NCBI GenBank assembly: GCA_964399535.1 | Contig: CAYNRE010000058.1 | Coordinates: 1-64,000, forward strand | Direction of reading: 5' to 3' | Length of the DNA stretch: 64,000 bases | Origin: CAYNRE01 sp964399535 | GTDB lineage: Bacteria > Planctomycetota > Planctomycetia > Pirellulales > CAYNRE01 | Part shown: piece by piece, positions 42,920 to 52,474 of the stretch | How the letters are laid out: every line of letters starts with the position of its first letter | How positions within the stretch are numbered: position 1 is the first letter of the stretch | Notes under the pieces: model-generated | The model's input: the letters and a program-made list of their open reading frames with translations, nothing else | Told to the model about the DNA's origin: nothing | The model's database searches: none | Made by a program: the position numbers and the translations under genes

Positions 42920-43246
42920 TCGAGCGTAGGATTCCAGAGCTCGCCAACCCCGGTCCGGCCAGCCGCACTGCACCTGGTGACTGCCACCAACGGCCGGCAC
43001 TGCAGCGGGGGGGGCAAAAGGGCGATCGGCCAGCCTGTGCCCGTCGCGTGAATCGCCCGCCTCTTGGTTTGCTTGTAGCGAAGTTTCGGATGCTAATTGC
43101 TTGACCGCGGCACGAACAGCCCGCAGAATCGCTGCCGGCGCAACGCCAGGAAGCGGCGCGGGCAACCGTTCGCCTCCGGAGAAGCCGCACCATTTCACAG
43201 CGGCGAGCGGCCGTACGCCGACAGGCACCTGGGGGGGCCACGAAGC

Positions 43247-44809
43247 ATGGAACTGACGCAAACGCTGCGCCGCGCCAAGCTGCTGTATGGCGGGCGGACT
43301 GCGATTCTGGATGGCGACCTGCGCCAGAGTTGGTCCGAGTTTTACGACCGCGTGGGCCGGCTGGCCGGCGGCCTGAAGAAGCTGGGCCTGGGCCGCGAGG
43401 GCAAGGTGGCCATTCTAGCCCTCAACGGCCACCGCTACCTGGAAACCTTCTTCGCCACGTTCTGGGCAGGCGGAGTGGTGGTGCCGCTTAACATTCGGTT
43501 AGCCCCCCGCGAGTTGATCTTTCAACTCAACGAGGCCGAGGCCGAAATCCTGCTGGTCGACGACACCTTCAGCATGATGCTTCCCAGCTTCGAAGGGAAA
43601 CTCGATTCGGTGCGGCAGACGGTCTTCGCCGCCGAGGGGGAACCGCCCACCGGGCTCATCTCGTACCAGCGGCTCGTGGTTGAGTCCTCGCCGCCCCCCG
43701 ACGCCGGACGAGGGGGCGACGAGGTGGCCGGAATCTTCTACACCGGCGGCACCACCGGCCGGGCCAAGGGGGTCATGCTCACCCACGACAACATGATGGC
43801 CAACGCCCAGAACACGCTGATGGTAAACCGGGCCACGTTCGACGATGTGTATCTGCACAGCGCGCCCATGTTTCACCTGGCCGATATTTCGGCCACATTC
43901 GCCCTGACCATGATCGGCGCCCAACATGCCTTCATTCCCTTCTTCGAGCCCACGCGAATGCTCGAAGCGATTCAGCAGTATCGGGTGACACTGGGGCTCA
44001 TGATTCCCACCATGCTCAACATGGTGCTCAACCATCCGGATCGAGCGCAGTACGATTTGTCGTCGCTGCGGGCGGTGAGCTACGGGGCCTCGCCCATTCC
44101 CGAGAGCCTGTTGCGCTTGGCCCTGGAAGAGTTGCCCGTCAGTTTCATTCAGGGATACGGCATGACCGAGTTGTCCCCGCTGTGCGCTATGTTGCCGCCC
44201 GAAGATCATGTACCCGGTGGCACGCCCGAGCAGCTAAAGCGGCTGCGCTCGGCCGGCCTTCCCATCTTCACGGCCGAAGTGCGGGTGGTGGACGAAAACG
44301 ACCGGGAAGTTCCCCGCGGTACGGTGGGCGAGATTTGTGCCCGGGGGCCGATGGTCATGAAGGGCTACTGGAAACAGCCCGAAGCCACGGCCCAGGCCCT
44401 GCGCGGCGGCTGGATGCACACCGGCGACGCGGGCTACATGGACGACGACGGCTACCTATACCTGGTCGATCGCACCAAGGACATGATCGTGACCGGGGGC
44501 GAGAACGTGTACTCGGTCGAGGTCGAGACCGCGCTGTACGAGCACCCTGCCGTGTTCGAGGCCGCCGTCGTCGGCATCCCCGATGCCCAATGGGGCGAGG
44601 CGGTGCACGCCGTGGTGTTTCTCAAACCGGGACACACCGTTACGGCCGACGAGTTGATCAGCCACTGCCACGGGCTGATCGCCAATTACAAGTGCCCCAA
44701 GAGCGTTTCTTTCTGCGAGAACGAACTGCCCAAAAGCCCGGTCGGCAAGATTCTGAAGCGCGAGCTGCGGGCCCCCTTCTGGAAAGGTGAAGAGCGCCAG
44801 ATTCACTAG
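43247..44809 (+). CDS. Long-chain acyl-CoA ligase (AMP-binding)
   Basis: A 520-residue ANL-superfamily enzyme that activates a carboxylic acid with ATP and joins it to CoA. Core motifs: YTGGTTGRAKGVMLTH (P-loop, about residues 165-180), SYGASPIP, QGYGMTELSP (adenylate), GWMHTGDAGYMDDDGYLY (A7) and the catalytic Lys in KSPVGKILKREL. The length and GWMHTGD form match fatty-acyl-CoA synthetases of the FadD type. It is cytoplasmic. It stands alone, convergent with the surface-protein gene. Confidence 0.94.
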   Translation: MELTQTLRRAKLLYGGRTAILDGDLRQSWSEFYDRVGRLAGGLKKLGLGREGKVAILALNGHRYLETFFATFWAGGVVVPLNIRLAPRELIFQLNEAEAEILLVDDTFSMMLPSFEGKLDSVRQTVFAAEGEPPTGLISYQRLVVESSPPPDAGRGGDEVAGIFYTGGTTGRAKGVMLTHDNMMANAQNTLMVNRATFDDVYLHSAPMFHLADISATFALTMIGAQHAFIPFFEPTRMLEAIQQYRVTLGLMIPTMLNMVLNHPDRAQYDLSSLRAVSYGASPIPESLLRLALEELPVSFIQGYGMTELSPLCAMLPPEDHVPGGTPEQLKRLRSAGLPIFTAEVRVVDENDREVPRGTVGEICARGPMVMKGYWKQPEATAQALRGGWMHTGDAGYMDDDGYLYLVDRTKDMIVTGGENVYSVEVETALYEHPAVFEAAVVGIPDAQWGEAVHAVVFLKPGHTVTADELISHCHGLIANYKCPKSVSFCENELPKSPVGKILKRELRAPFWKGEERQIH

Positions 44810-44835
44810 CCGCGAGCCACGGGGCGCAAACCATC

Positions 44836-44872
44836 GCGGCCAGCCGGGGCGGTATGCTCCGCGGCTGGCCGC
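44836..44872. terminator. Strong hairpin between convergent genes
   Basis: GCGGCCAGCC (44836-44845) pairs perfectly with GGCTGGCCGC (44863-44872) across 17 bases in the 100-base gap between two stops. No T-run follows, but the position fits a bidirectional terminator. Confidence 0.5.
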
Positions 44873-44909
44873 AAACGGGTTTTCGGCCCTGCGTTCCAGG
44901 ATCGTGCGG

Positions 44910-46799
44910 CTACGGGGCCACGGCCCCCGACCCGGCCAGACGCTCGAGCATGAACACCGAGTTGTCGGCCACGGTAAACAGCGGACGCCACCGGCTGCGG
45001 TACGATTGGCGTGCGGTGCAACCGATGTACCACACCAGGTTGCCTGAGACATTCCAGGCTTCCTCTTCCATGCCCCCCTCGAGCGCGCTCTCGCTGGGAA
45101 TCAGGTAATTGGCGCTCCACTCGAAGGCCAGGGCCGACGAGAGCGGCATCCGCAAGTCGCTTCCCACCAGGCCGTCGCCGTTCTCGGTGAATCCGCCCCA
45201 GACGCGCCCCTGGCCGCAATTCAAGAACGTGCGGCGGTAGAAGAACGCATAGAGCGATTGGGGTTTCCAAATCTCCACACGGCGAACCGTGGGGGTCGCG
45301 TTGTAGTAGGCCGTTTGCTGGTCGCCGCCGAATGCACCCCAGAAACCGAGTTCGTGGTTGTAGGGGCTGATCATGCTGAACTCGGCCCGCACCTGTCCGA
45401 GTTGCTGATCGACGTAGTAGCTGTCCGACAAGTAGTCGCCCACCACGCCCCACTGGAACCCCCCGCCGCGCGGCCCGAGCCCGCGCACCCGGCGGAAGAT
45501 GCCCGCGGTCAGAAAATATTGGTGGCGCGAGGAGCTGGTGGGGCCCACCACGTCGTAGCCAGATAGGTCGCTCTGCACCGCCTGCATGCCGACCTGGAAG
45601 CCAATTCCCGACGAGTACCAGATCGGGCCGCCCAGGTTGAAACCTTCCTGGAAGCCGAAGTTGCTGTTCACGCCCTGGTCGACCGGGCCCTTGAAACCGT
45701 GCATGCCGGCGAACAGCGACAGGTCTTTGTACCAGCACCAGTTGTACCACCAGTGACCCAGCCACCCCAGCACGCCCCAATAGCCGCAGCAGCCATAGCA
45801 ACTGCCACAGGCATTGGGTCCGCCGCCGCACCAGCCGCCGCTGCACGGCCCGCCGCCACAGGTGCCGCCATCGGGCCAGGCTTCCCAGCCGTAGTGCCCG
45901 TCATCGTGGCTGTCGCCCGGATACCCTCCGTAAACACCCATTCCGCCCGGGCCGTAGTCTCCCTGAGTGAACCCCGAATCCGGGTAGGGCTCGCTGGGCC
46001 AGTTGGGCATCACACCGTCGTCGTAATAGGTGCCGCCGGCATCGGGTCCGGGGGCACTGCCATCCTCGAACTGTGGGCCCGGAGGAAGTTCCTCCACACC
46101 GTCAACGCCGCCCGACGAGGGCGTATCGGTGATCGGCCCTTCGGGGGCATAGGTCGGCTGGCGGCGGGCCAAGGTGGGTTCGCCGCGATAGCCGGGGTAA
46201 TAACGCGGTCCGCCGGCCGGGTACCGGCTGGCCATTAGTTCCGGTCCACCCTGGAACTCAGGACCAAAGACCTGCTCGCCCGGGTCGCCGTCGTACGGCA
46301 TGGGGCCCCCCATTCCCATCGGGGCTCCGAAACCCAGGGGGCCACCGGCGAACCCCGCCCGCATGGGCCGACCCATGGCGGGGCCTGCCCAGGGCGCGCC
46401 ATACGCACGACGATTGGGAGCGTAGCCTGGCGGCGCGTAACCCGACGCGCCGTATTCGACCGGGCCGTAGCCGGTGGCCGCGGCGTCGTGCGGCGGCCCT
46501 TCGCTTTGGCGATACGAGGTGAGCGCCCCCGCCGAGCGGCTGGCGCTGGTGCGGCTGGGGTGCCACTCGGGTCCGCTCACTGATCGCGACGCGCTGCCAC
46601 CGCGATCTTCCAGGGCACGCGCCGCCGGCGGGGCCGGTGGCGCCGAATCGCTGGAGCGCTCGACCGTGTACGGGCGGGCAGCGGGCCGCCGAACGCCGGT
46701 CGAACGCCGCGATTGGGCCTCGACCAGGTTGGGCGCCAACAGGCTGGGGGTGGCTCCGAGCAGAGCCAGCAGAATCAAATGCGTTGATCGCTTCAGCAT
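44910..46799 (-). CDS. Outer-membrane/surface protein of planctomycete type (DUF6666-like)
   Basis: A 629-residue exported protein. Signal peptide MLKRSTHLILLALLGATPSL, then about 300 residues of low complexity rich in Gly, Pro, Tyr and Ser (GASGYAPPGYAPNRRAYGA), then a Gly/Cys knot (CGGGPCSGGWCGGGPNACG...), and a C-terminal domain of about 250 residues with alternating strands (FNLGGPIWYSSGIGFQVGMQ, HELGFWGAF) that looks like a beta-barrel. I place it with DUF6666-type planctomycete proteins by overall build, not certain. It is probably in the outer membrane with the proline/tyrosine region exposed. Confidence 0.75.
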   Translation of the reverse strand: MLKRSTHLILLALLGATPSLLAPNLVEAQSRRSTGVRRPAARPYTVERSSDSAPPAPPAARALEDRGGSASRSVSGPEWHPSRTSASRSAGALTSYRQSEGPPHDAAATGYGPVEYGASGYAPPGYAPNRRAYGAPWAGPAMGRPMRAGFAGGPLGFGAPMGMGGPMPYDGDPGEQVFGPEFQGGPELMASRYPAGGPRYYPGYRGEPTLARRQPTYAPEGPITDTPSSGGVDGVEELPPGPQFEDGSAPGPDAGGTYYDDGVMPNWPSEPYPDSGFTQGDYGPGGMGVYGGYPGDSHDDGHYGWEAWPDGGTCGGGPCSGGWCGGGPNACGSCYGCCGYWGVLGWLGHWWYNWCWYKDLSLFAGMHGFKGPVDQGVNSNFGFQEGFNLGGPIWYSSGIGFQVGMQAVQSDLSGYDVVGPTSSSRHQYFLTAGIFRRVRGLGPRGGGFQWGVVGDYLSDSYYVDQQLGQVRAEFSMISPYNHELGFWGAFGGDQQTAYYNATPTVRRVEIWKPQSLYAFFYRRTFLNCGQGRVWGGFTENGDGLVGSDLRMPLSSALAFEWSANYLIPSESALEGGMEEEAWNVSGNLVWYIGCTARQSYRSRWRPLFTVADNSVFMLERLAGSGAVAP

Positions 46800-47157
46800 G
46801 GGGGATGACCTCGGTGTACACGCCTGGCGCACACGGCGCGAGGCGTTGCCACGACTCAGGCCCCCCTGAGCGCAACTCCGTCGGCCCCAGTTATCGGCAC
46901 CCCCGGTCGGGAAACTCCCGTTAAATCCCACGAAATCGGAAATGATCGGTCAAACTTCCCAGTTTCACACAAGCCCGAGAGCTCGGGAGGTTTGCGCAAA
47001 GCCGAAGTCGCCACTGAGCCGCGGATTGGCCTGAGATGGGCCGCTCGGATCGATCGAACGCCAAGGGCCCGGTAGCCCGCCTTCGGCCTTGCGCCAGCAC
47101 ATTTCAGGTCGGCCGCGCCGCATGAGACGCACGCCGGGCCACGCAGCCGGCAGACGA
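46800..47157. other. Intergenic
   Basis: About 360 bases between two minus-strand genes. A possible -35 (TTGACC on the minus strand near 46953) with a poor -10 may serve the surface-protein gene; otherwise nothing was seen. Confidence 0.4.
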
Positions 47158-49518
47158 CTAGTTCAACTCGACCGTGACCCGATCGATCGTGCCAGTGAAG
47201 GTAAACGGCAGCTCGTAGGTGAAGTCGATCGCGGAGCCGTTGTCGGTGCCGACGTCGATTCCTTCGCCGAGCGAGAATTGCAACGGCACTGTCCGGGGCA
47301 GCTTGCCCTGACCGACCGATTTACCGTTGGCCGTGAGCGTCACGCTCGCCCCTTTGCCCCGTTCGCCCGGCTTGCCCTCGTATTGCACTTGCACGGCGAG
47401 GGAAACCGCTCCCTTGGGAAGCGCTTCAGAACTCACCGTGAACCGATCGGTGGCCAACAGGTTGTAGACAAAATGGGCCTTGCCGTCGCGCAGGTAGATG
47501 CCATAGCCGCCGGTCAGGCCGCCAAAGGTAAACACCATTCCCTCGGCCCCTTCTGCGGGAATGTTCACGTCGGCAGTGACGGTGAACGATCTGTTCAACA
47601 CGGGCGGCGCGGCGCCGCTAGGCAGCGCCACCTGGCCTGGGTAATACACATACTTCTTGCGATGACCGGCCAGGTTGGGTCGCCCCTGAAGTTCGGCATT
47701 CAGCCGCTCCACGGCCCGCCAATCAAGCGGCAGGACCTGGTATTTTTCGGCCTCGGACCAAAACAGCGATTCCAGTTCCCTGACCTTGTCGGGGCGCTGA
47801 TCGGCCAGGTTCACGGCCTGTGTGAAATCCTCGGCAACGTGGTAAAGCTCCCAGTGCGCGGTAAGCGGATCGAACTCGCCGCGAATCGGTACCCAGGGCA
47901 CGAAGCTACGGCTCGAGGCCATCCAGCCATCGTGGTAGATCCCACGGTTCACCAGCAATTCGAAGTACTGCGTGGGGCGCGTTTCGGGCGCGTGGGCAGC
48001 CGCGAACGACTTCAGGAAGCTGACCCCTTCGATCGGCTTTTGCGCAATGCCGTCAAGCATCTCGGGCGGCGTAATGCCGATGGCTTCGTACAGGGTGGGC
48101 ACAATATCGATCGCGTGCAGAAACTGGCTCCGCAGTCCGCCGCGATCCGTGATTCGGGCCGGCCAGGATATAACCATCGGGTTCCGGGTGCCGCCAAAGT
48201 GGCTGGCCACCTGTTTGGTCCACTGAAACGGCGTGTTCATCGCGTGAGCCCAGGCGCTGGGAAAGTGGTTAAACCACTTGGGTCCGCCGAGCTCGTCGTA
48301 GTGCTCCAGGTTGTCTTGCCAGCGCTCGGGAAAGCCGTTGAAGAACAGGTTCTCGTTCAGGCTCCCCTCGAGTCCACCTTCAGCACTGGCGCCGTTGTCG
48401 CCCACGATGTAGATGAAGATGGTATTGTCGGCGCCCGGCAGTTCTTTCACGGCATCGATCACTCGGCCCATGTGGTGGTCGACGTGGGCCGCGTAGCCGG
48501 CGAACACCTCCATCATTCGGGCGTAGATTTTCTTTTGGCCGTCTTCCAGTGAATCCCAGGCCGGCAGCCCCTCACTGCGCTCGGTGAGCGCGGCGTCGGG
48601 GGGCACGACGCCCAGTTTCTTTTGACGCTCGATGGTCGCGGCCCGGTAGGCGTCCCAGCCGGCGTCGAACTGTCCGCGGAATTTGTCGATCCACTCTTTC
48701 GGAGCGTGGTGCGGCGAGTGATTGGCGCCCGGGGCCACGTACAGGAAAAACGGCCGGTCGGGCGAAATGCTGGTCACTTTTCTGGTCCAGGCAATGGCGC
48801 GATCGGCCAGGTCTTCGGTCAGGTGGTAGTTCGGATCCGGGCTGCGCGGCACCAGGTTGCGGTTCTCGAACAGCACCGGGTTCCAATGGTTCATGTCGCC
48901 GGCATTGAATCCATAGAAGTAGTCGAAGCCGAGCGAGTTGGCCCACCGATCAAAGGGCCCGACGGCGCTCGTCTCCCAGGCCGGCGTGTTGTGGTTCTTG
49001 CCGATCCAGGCGGTCATATAGCCGTTTTGCCGGAGCACCTCGCCGATGGTTCCGCAACTGCGCGGCAGGACACAGGTGTAGCCGTCGTAGCCGGTGGCGG
49101 CCTCGGTGATGACCCCGGTTGCCGCCGAATGGTGGTTTCGACCCGTGATCAACGCGGCCCGCGTGGGACTGCACAGAGCCGTGGTGTGAAAGCGGTTGTA
49201 GCGAAGCCCTTCAGCCGCCAGGCGATCGATCGTGGGTGAGGGAACTCCACCGCCGAAGGTGGAGTACTGACCGAATCCCGTATCGTCGAGCAGAATCAGC
49301 ACCACATTGGGCGCGCCCGCGGGCGCCTGGACCGGCTGTGGAAACTGTGGCGGATCTGATTGCAAATAGGTCTTGCCGACTTTGCCCGGAAACTTGAAAT
49401 CGGGCCGCGGCAATACCTTCGGAGTCCCCGGCTCGGCCGCAACCGCCGGGCCAGCCCAACCAAGCGACACCCCAAGCAATACGATTCCGAGAAATCGCTG
49501 GCGGCGTGGGCGCGACAT
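47158..49518 (-). CDS. Arylsulfatase (sulfatase family, secreted)
   Basis: A 786-residue type I sulfatase that cleaves sulfate esters. A signal peptide (cleavage near VAAEP) is followed by the metal site LILLDDTGFG (D78, D79) and the modification motif CSPTRAALITGR with C116, which a formylglycine-generating enzyme would convert. Later metal residues are in VAPGANHSPHH and VGDNGA. The C-terminal about 200 residues form a LamG-like sandwich (GYGIYLRDGKAHFVYNLLAT). Planctomycetes use many such enzymes on algal polysaccharides. The AAAGGAG ribosome site is excellent. Confidence 0.95.
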   Translation of the reverse strand: MSRPRRQRFLGIVLLGVSLGWAGPAVAAEPGTPKVLPRPDFKFPGKVGKTYLQSDPPQFPQPVQAPAGAPNVVLILLDDTGFGQYSTFGGGVPSPTIDRLAAEGLRYNRFHTTALCSPTRAALITGRNHHSAATGVITEAATGYDGYTCVLPRSCGTIGEVLRQNGYMTAWIGKNHNTPAWETSAVGPFDRWANSLGFDYFYGFNAGDMNHWNPVLFENRNLVPRSPDPNYHLTEDLADRAIAWTRKVTSISPDRPFFLYVAPGANHSPHHAPKEWIDKFRGQFDAGWDAYRAATIERQKKLGVVPPDAALTERSEGLPAWDSLEDGQKKIYARMMEVFAGYAAHVDHHMGRVIDAVKELPGADNTIFIYIVGDNGASAEGGLEGSLNENLFFNGFPERWQDNLEHYDELGGPKWFNHFPSAWAHAMNTPFQWTKQVASHFGGTRNPMVISWPARITDRGGLRSQFLHAIDIVPTLYEAIGITPPEMLDGIAQKPIEGVSFLKSFAAAHAPETRPTQYFELLVNRGIYHDGWMASSRSFVPWVPIRGEFDPLTAHWELYHVAEDFTQAVNLADQRPDKVRELESLFWSEAEKYQVLPLDWRAVERLNAELQGRPNLAGHRKKYVYYPGQVALPSGAAPPVLNRSFTVTADVNIPAEGAEGMVFTFGGLTGGYGIYLRDGKAHFVYNLLATDRFTVSSEALPKGAVSLAVQVQYEGKPGERGKGASVTLTANGKSVGQGKLPRTVPLQFSLGEGIDVGTDNGSAIDFTYELPFTFTGTIDRVTVELN

Positions 49519-49890
49519 CGAGGGCTCCTTTCAATCGAGCGATTGTGGCAAATCTTTAGGTGTTGGCCGTGTCACCGGCGGGGCCTATTCCGGCCCGAGC
49601 AATGGAAACGCCCCGGGATGACGACCTCGTGCGAGAATTGGTTCCAGCGAGCCATCGAGGGGCAAGCGGCAAACCTTTCCGGTGCGAGCGAAGGAATATT
49701 CTTCACCCGAGCGTCTGCCGGGCTGATTGCGATCGCAGTGGCCGCCCCCGGCACACGATCTCCGGCAGTGGGGCGAATTCTAGGAGCGGGCCGCCGGAGT
49801 TGCAATCAAGTGCCATCGATTCTCTGAGCGCGGCGGGGTGGCGCGGGCCAATGCAAGAAGACGCGCAGCCCTACCCCCCGTTTTGCCGAC
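49519..49890. other. Intergenic, nothing firm
   Basis: About 370 bases between the sulfatase start and the terminator of the next minus-strand gene. Presumably holds the sulfatase promoter; no consensus was recognised. Confidence 0.45.
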
Positions 49891-49928
49891 AAAAAAACGG
49901 CCGCCGGATGCCAGGCACCCGACGGCCG
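49891..49928 (-). terminator. Rho-independent terminator of the redoxin fusion gene
   Basis: Read on the minus strand: CGGCCGTCGGGTGCC then GGCATCCGGCGGCCG, 15 paired bases with two G-U wobbles and a very short loop, followed directly by seven T. It starts about 60 bases after the stop codon. This is the clearest intrinsic terminator in the window. Confidence 0.85.
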
Positions 49929-49988
49929 CTGATTCACGCGTTGCCCGCGGCTACCGCTCGTGCGGCCGCCCGGTGCGAAGCTCGATGA

Positions 49989-52316
49989 TTATTTGTCGGT
50001 GGGGCCCAGGCTGCCGACCAGCTCGGTCAGGTAGCTTACGACCTCGCCGGGGAACGCGTCGGGCTCTTGGCTCCACACGCTCAGCACCGCCGGCCGGCCA
50101 TCGATCACCACCGGCACGTGAACGCTCGAGCGCAACCGCTTGGAGAGCGTTCGCAGGTCGCCGGCGGCCGGTTGACTCAGGTCGGCGTTGACCACCGGAG
50201 CGCTACCCCGGGCATACTCGGCCAGCTTGGTCTCGGCGGCGGGAAGCGACTGGTTATATCGATCGGTCAGCAGCTCGATCACCGGCGGCTGGGCCACGAA
50301 CCGAACCTGCAGTTGATCGCCGCTCAGCTCCGCCAGGCACATCCGGTCGAGCTGCGGAATATCTTTCTGCACGCGCCGCATCAGCTTTTCAAACCCTTCC
50401 TGGTCCTTCAGCGCCTTGCGGGCCAGCCGGGTGACAAAGGCCTTCAACTCGAGCGGCTTCTCCGCAATCTGGCGGCGGAACGCCGCGACGCGGCGCTCGG
50501 CCTCGGGGAGCAGACCCGTATCCACGTCGGTCGATTCCTCGAACCAACCGATCATCATCTCTTCCCAGGTCTGGTCGCCCCAGCGCACCTCGGAATTGGG
50601 GTCGGGGTTGGCCAGATTCTCTTCCGAATTGTCGAACCGGGCGTAGCACAACATGCGCGTGCCCGCGGGGGCGCGGATCGGTTCGGCAAAGCTGTAGATG
50701 GTTTGCCAATTGAAGTCGTAATGCGGCACGTCGAGGATCGTCTCGACTCGGCCATCGGGATAGGCCAGGTCGTAGCGGAACGATTTGCCGCGCAGGTGCA
50801 TGTGCGGGGCCAGGTTCAAAATCAGGGTGTCCTGGTCGAAGGTGTGCCCCGCCTCGACCGGGTGATCGCTCGCCCCGGCGGGTATGCGAAACATGAAGTT
50901 GATCGCCATATTCATCTGCGAGGCATGTTCGACCGTCTTGGGGTCGGCAAACCGAAAGCCCACCGCCGTACGGTCGCGCTGCACGCTGCCGTTGGGGGTG
51001 TAGTGCATTTGGAACACCAGTTTCGAGCCGGCCGGAACGAAGGTGGCCATGCCCGCGGGGTGCGCCATGGGCGGGGTGCCCGGAGCCGCCCCGGCAATCA
51101 ATTGCACGCCGCCGGCGCCCGGGTTGAATTCGCCTCGGCCTTCGCTGGGCCCCTGGAAATCGGGAATGGGGGTGGTGGGGGGAACCATGAACACGAACAC
51201 GTGGTGGACCACGGCCCGGTTACCCAACAAACACTCGGTCGAAGCCAGCCATTTATCCTCGGTGAAGCCCGGGTCGACGGTGAAATACTGGTACTCCACG
51301 GTTCCCTCGGCCGGCACCTCGTAGGGTTCGTCGCTCATATAGGCGACGAAGTCGGGCTGGCCCGCCTGCCACCCCACCGGGTATTCGCGCGGCGGGGGAA
51401 GTTGGCTGGGATCTCCCTCGGGGGCCCCGGCGCGGACCCAGCTATAGACCAGTTCCTTCTCTTCGTCGGTCATGCTGCGGTCGTTCGAGAAATGTCCGTG
51501 ACGCGGGTCGGCGTGCCAGGGGGGCATCCGCTGATCTCGCACCACTTCCTCGATCATCTCGGCCCAGCCGGCCGCTTCTTCGTAGCTGTTCAAAGCGAAT
51601 GGTGCGATCTCACCGTCGCGATGGCACTCCAAACAGTGGTTCTGAAACACGCGGGCAATCTGATTCGAGTAGGTTACCTCGGCATTGGGGTCGATCCGCC
51701 GCACCCGCCCGATCAGGCACCCCACCGGCTCGGTCATGGGGGTGGAGATGGTCTTTCCGGCCAGCAATTCGTCGAGCGCCGCCACCAGGTAGCTGCTGGT
51801 CATCCGCGGCCGGGCATAGCCCACACCCGTGGTGAAGCCATATTGATCGTCGATTCGGCCCACGTAGCGAATCACCTGCTGGCCGTCGAGCACATACACG
51901 GTGGGGGTTCGCTCGGCGGCCATTTGGTCGGCCACCGCGTTGCCCGAATCACGCAGCAAGGGGAAATCCACCCCGTGCACCCGGGCATAGGCCGCCAGCT
52001 CGGCGAGCGAATCGTGCTGGTTCGAGTCGATCCCCAGGAAGTGAACACCCTGGTCGGCGTACTTCGCGGCTAACTCCGCCAGGCGTGGTGCATAGACCTT
52101 GGCCAGAGGGCATTCGACCCCCAGAAAGGCGATCACCATCGGCTTACCGTCGCGATAATCCGACAGGTGATGCGTTTTGCCACGGTAATCGCTCAGGCTA
52201 AAGTCGTCGACCGTACGGCCCACGGGAGTGGCACGGTTCTCGGCCGCCAGCGTGGTGGCCGCCAGGCAGCACCAACCGAGCACGGCACCGAGGCAGATCG
52301 AAACGCTACGTTGCAT
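49989..52316 (-). CDS. Redoxin / cytochrome c / copper monooxygenase-like fusion
   Basis: A 775-residue secreted protein. Signal peptide MQRSVSICLGAVLGWCCLAA, then a peroxiredoxin/AhpC-TSA-like domain (FSLSDYRGKTHHLSDYRDGK, FLGVECPLAKVY; a single Cys), then a haem motif CLECHRDGEIAPF with the EMIEEVVRDQRMPPW segment common in planctomycete monohaem domains, then a region like the two-domain copper type II ascorbate-dependent monooxygenases (VVHHVFVFMV, LNLAPHMHLRGKSFRYDL, VFQMHYTPNG) with His and Met ligands. It probably acts in the periplasm in copper or oxidant chemistry. GAGGTGCGATC precedes the chosen ATG. Confidence 0.88.
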   Translation of the reverse strand: MQRSVSICLGAVLGWCCLAATTLAAENRATPVGRTVDDFSLSDYRGKTHHLSDYRDGKPMVIAFLGVECPLAKVYAPRLAELAAKYADQGVHFLGIDSNQHDSLAELAAYARVHGVDFPLLRDSGNAVADQMAAERTPTVYVLDGQQVIRYVGRIDDQYGFTTGVGYARPRMTSSYLVAALDELLAGKTISTPMTEPVGCLIGRVRRIDPNAEVTYSNQIARVFQNHCLECHRDGEIAPFALNSYEEAAGWAEMIEEVVRDQRMPPWHADPRHGHFSNDRSMTDEEKELVYSWVRAGAPEGDPSQLPPPREYPVGWQAGQPDFVAYMSDEPYEVPAEGTVEYQYFTVDPGFTEDKWLASTECLLGNRAVVHHVFVFMVPPTTPIPDFQGPSEGRGEFNPGAGGVQLIAGAAPGTPPMAHPAGMATFVPAGSKLVFQMHYTPNGSVQRDRTAVGFRFADPKTVEHASQMNMAINFMFRIPAGASDHPVEAGHTFDQDTLILNLAPHMHLRGKSFRYDLAYPDGRVETILDVPHYDFNWQTIYSFAEPIRAPAGTRMLCYARFDNSEENLANPDPNSEVRWGDQTWEEMMIGWFEESTDVDTGLLPEAERRVAAFRRQIAEKPLELKAFVTRLARKALKDQEGFEKLMRRVQKDIPQLDRMCLAELSGDQLQVRFVAQPPVIELLTDRYNQSLPAAETKLAEYARGSAPVVNADLSQPAAGDLRTLSKRLRSSVHVPVVIDGRPAVLSVWSQEPDAFPGEVVSYLTELVGSLGPTDK

Positions 52317-52355
52317 GATCGCACCTCGCAAACCAGTTAGAAACTTGGGAGTTGG

Positions 52356-52371
52356 CTTTGATCGTTCAAAG
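52356..52371. promoter_or_regulatory. Palindrome upstream of the redoxin fusion gene
   Basis: CTTTGATCGTTCAAAG: perfect 6-bp arms around four bases, 40 bases upstream of the ATG. A possible operator; the TetR protein encoded next door is a candidate binder, though its own operator has a different sequence. Confidence 0.4.
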
Positions 52372-52474
52372 ATTTCGCCGGACGTCTGGGCCTTAGGGCA
52401 ACCGAGCCGGCGGATCGGCACAAACCACCAGCGCGCCCGCACGCGCCGCCCAGGGGCAACGAGTAAGGCGCTGG

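Noticed and set aside
50067..52073. Plus-strand open frame of 668 codons
   Set aside because: Antisense of the redoxin/cytochrome/monooxygenase gene, no recognisable domain.
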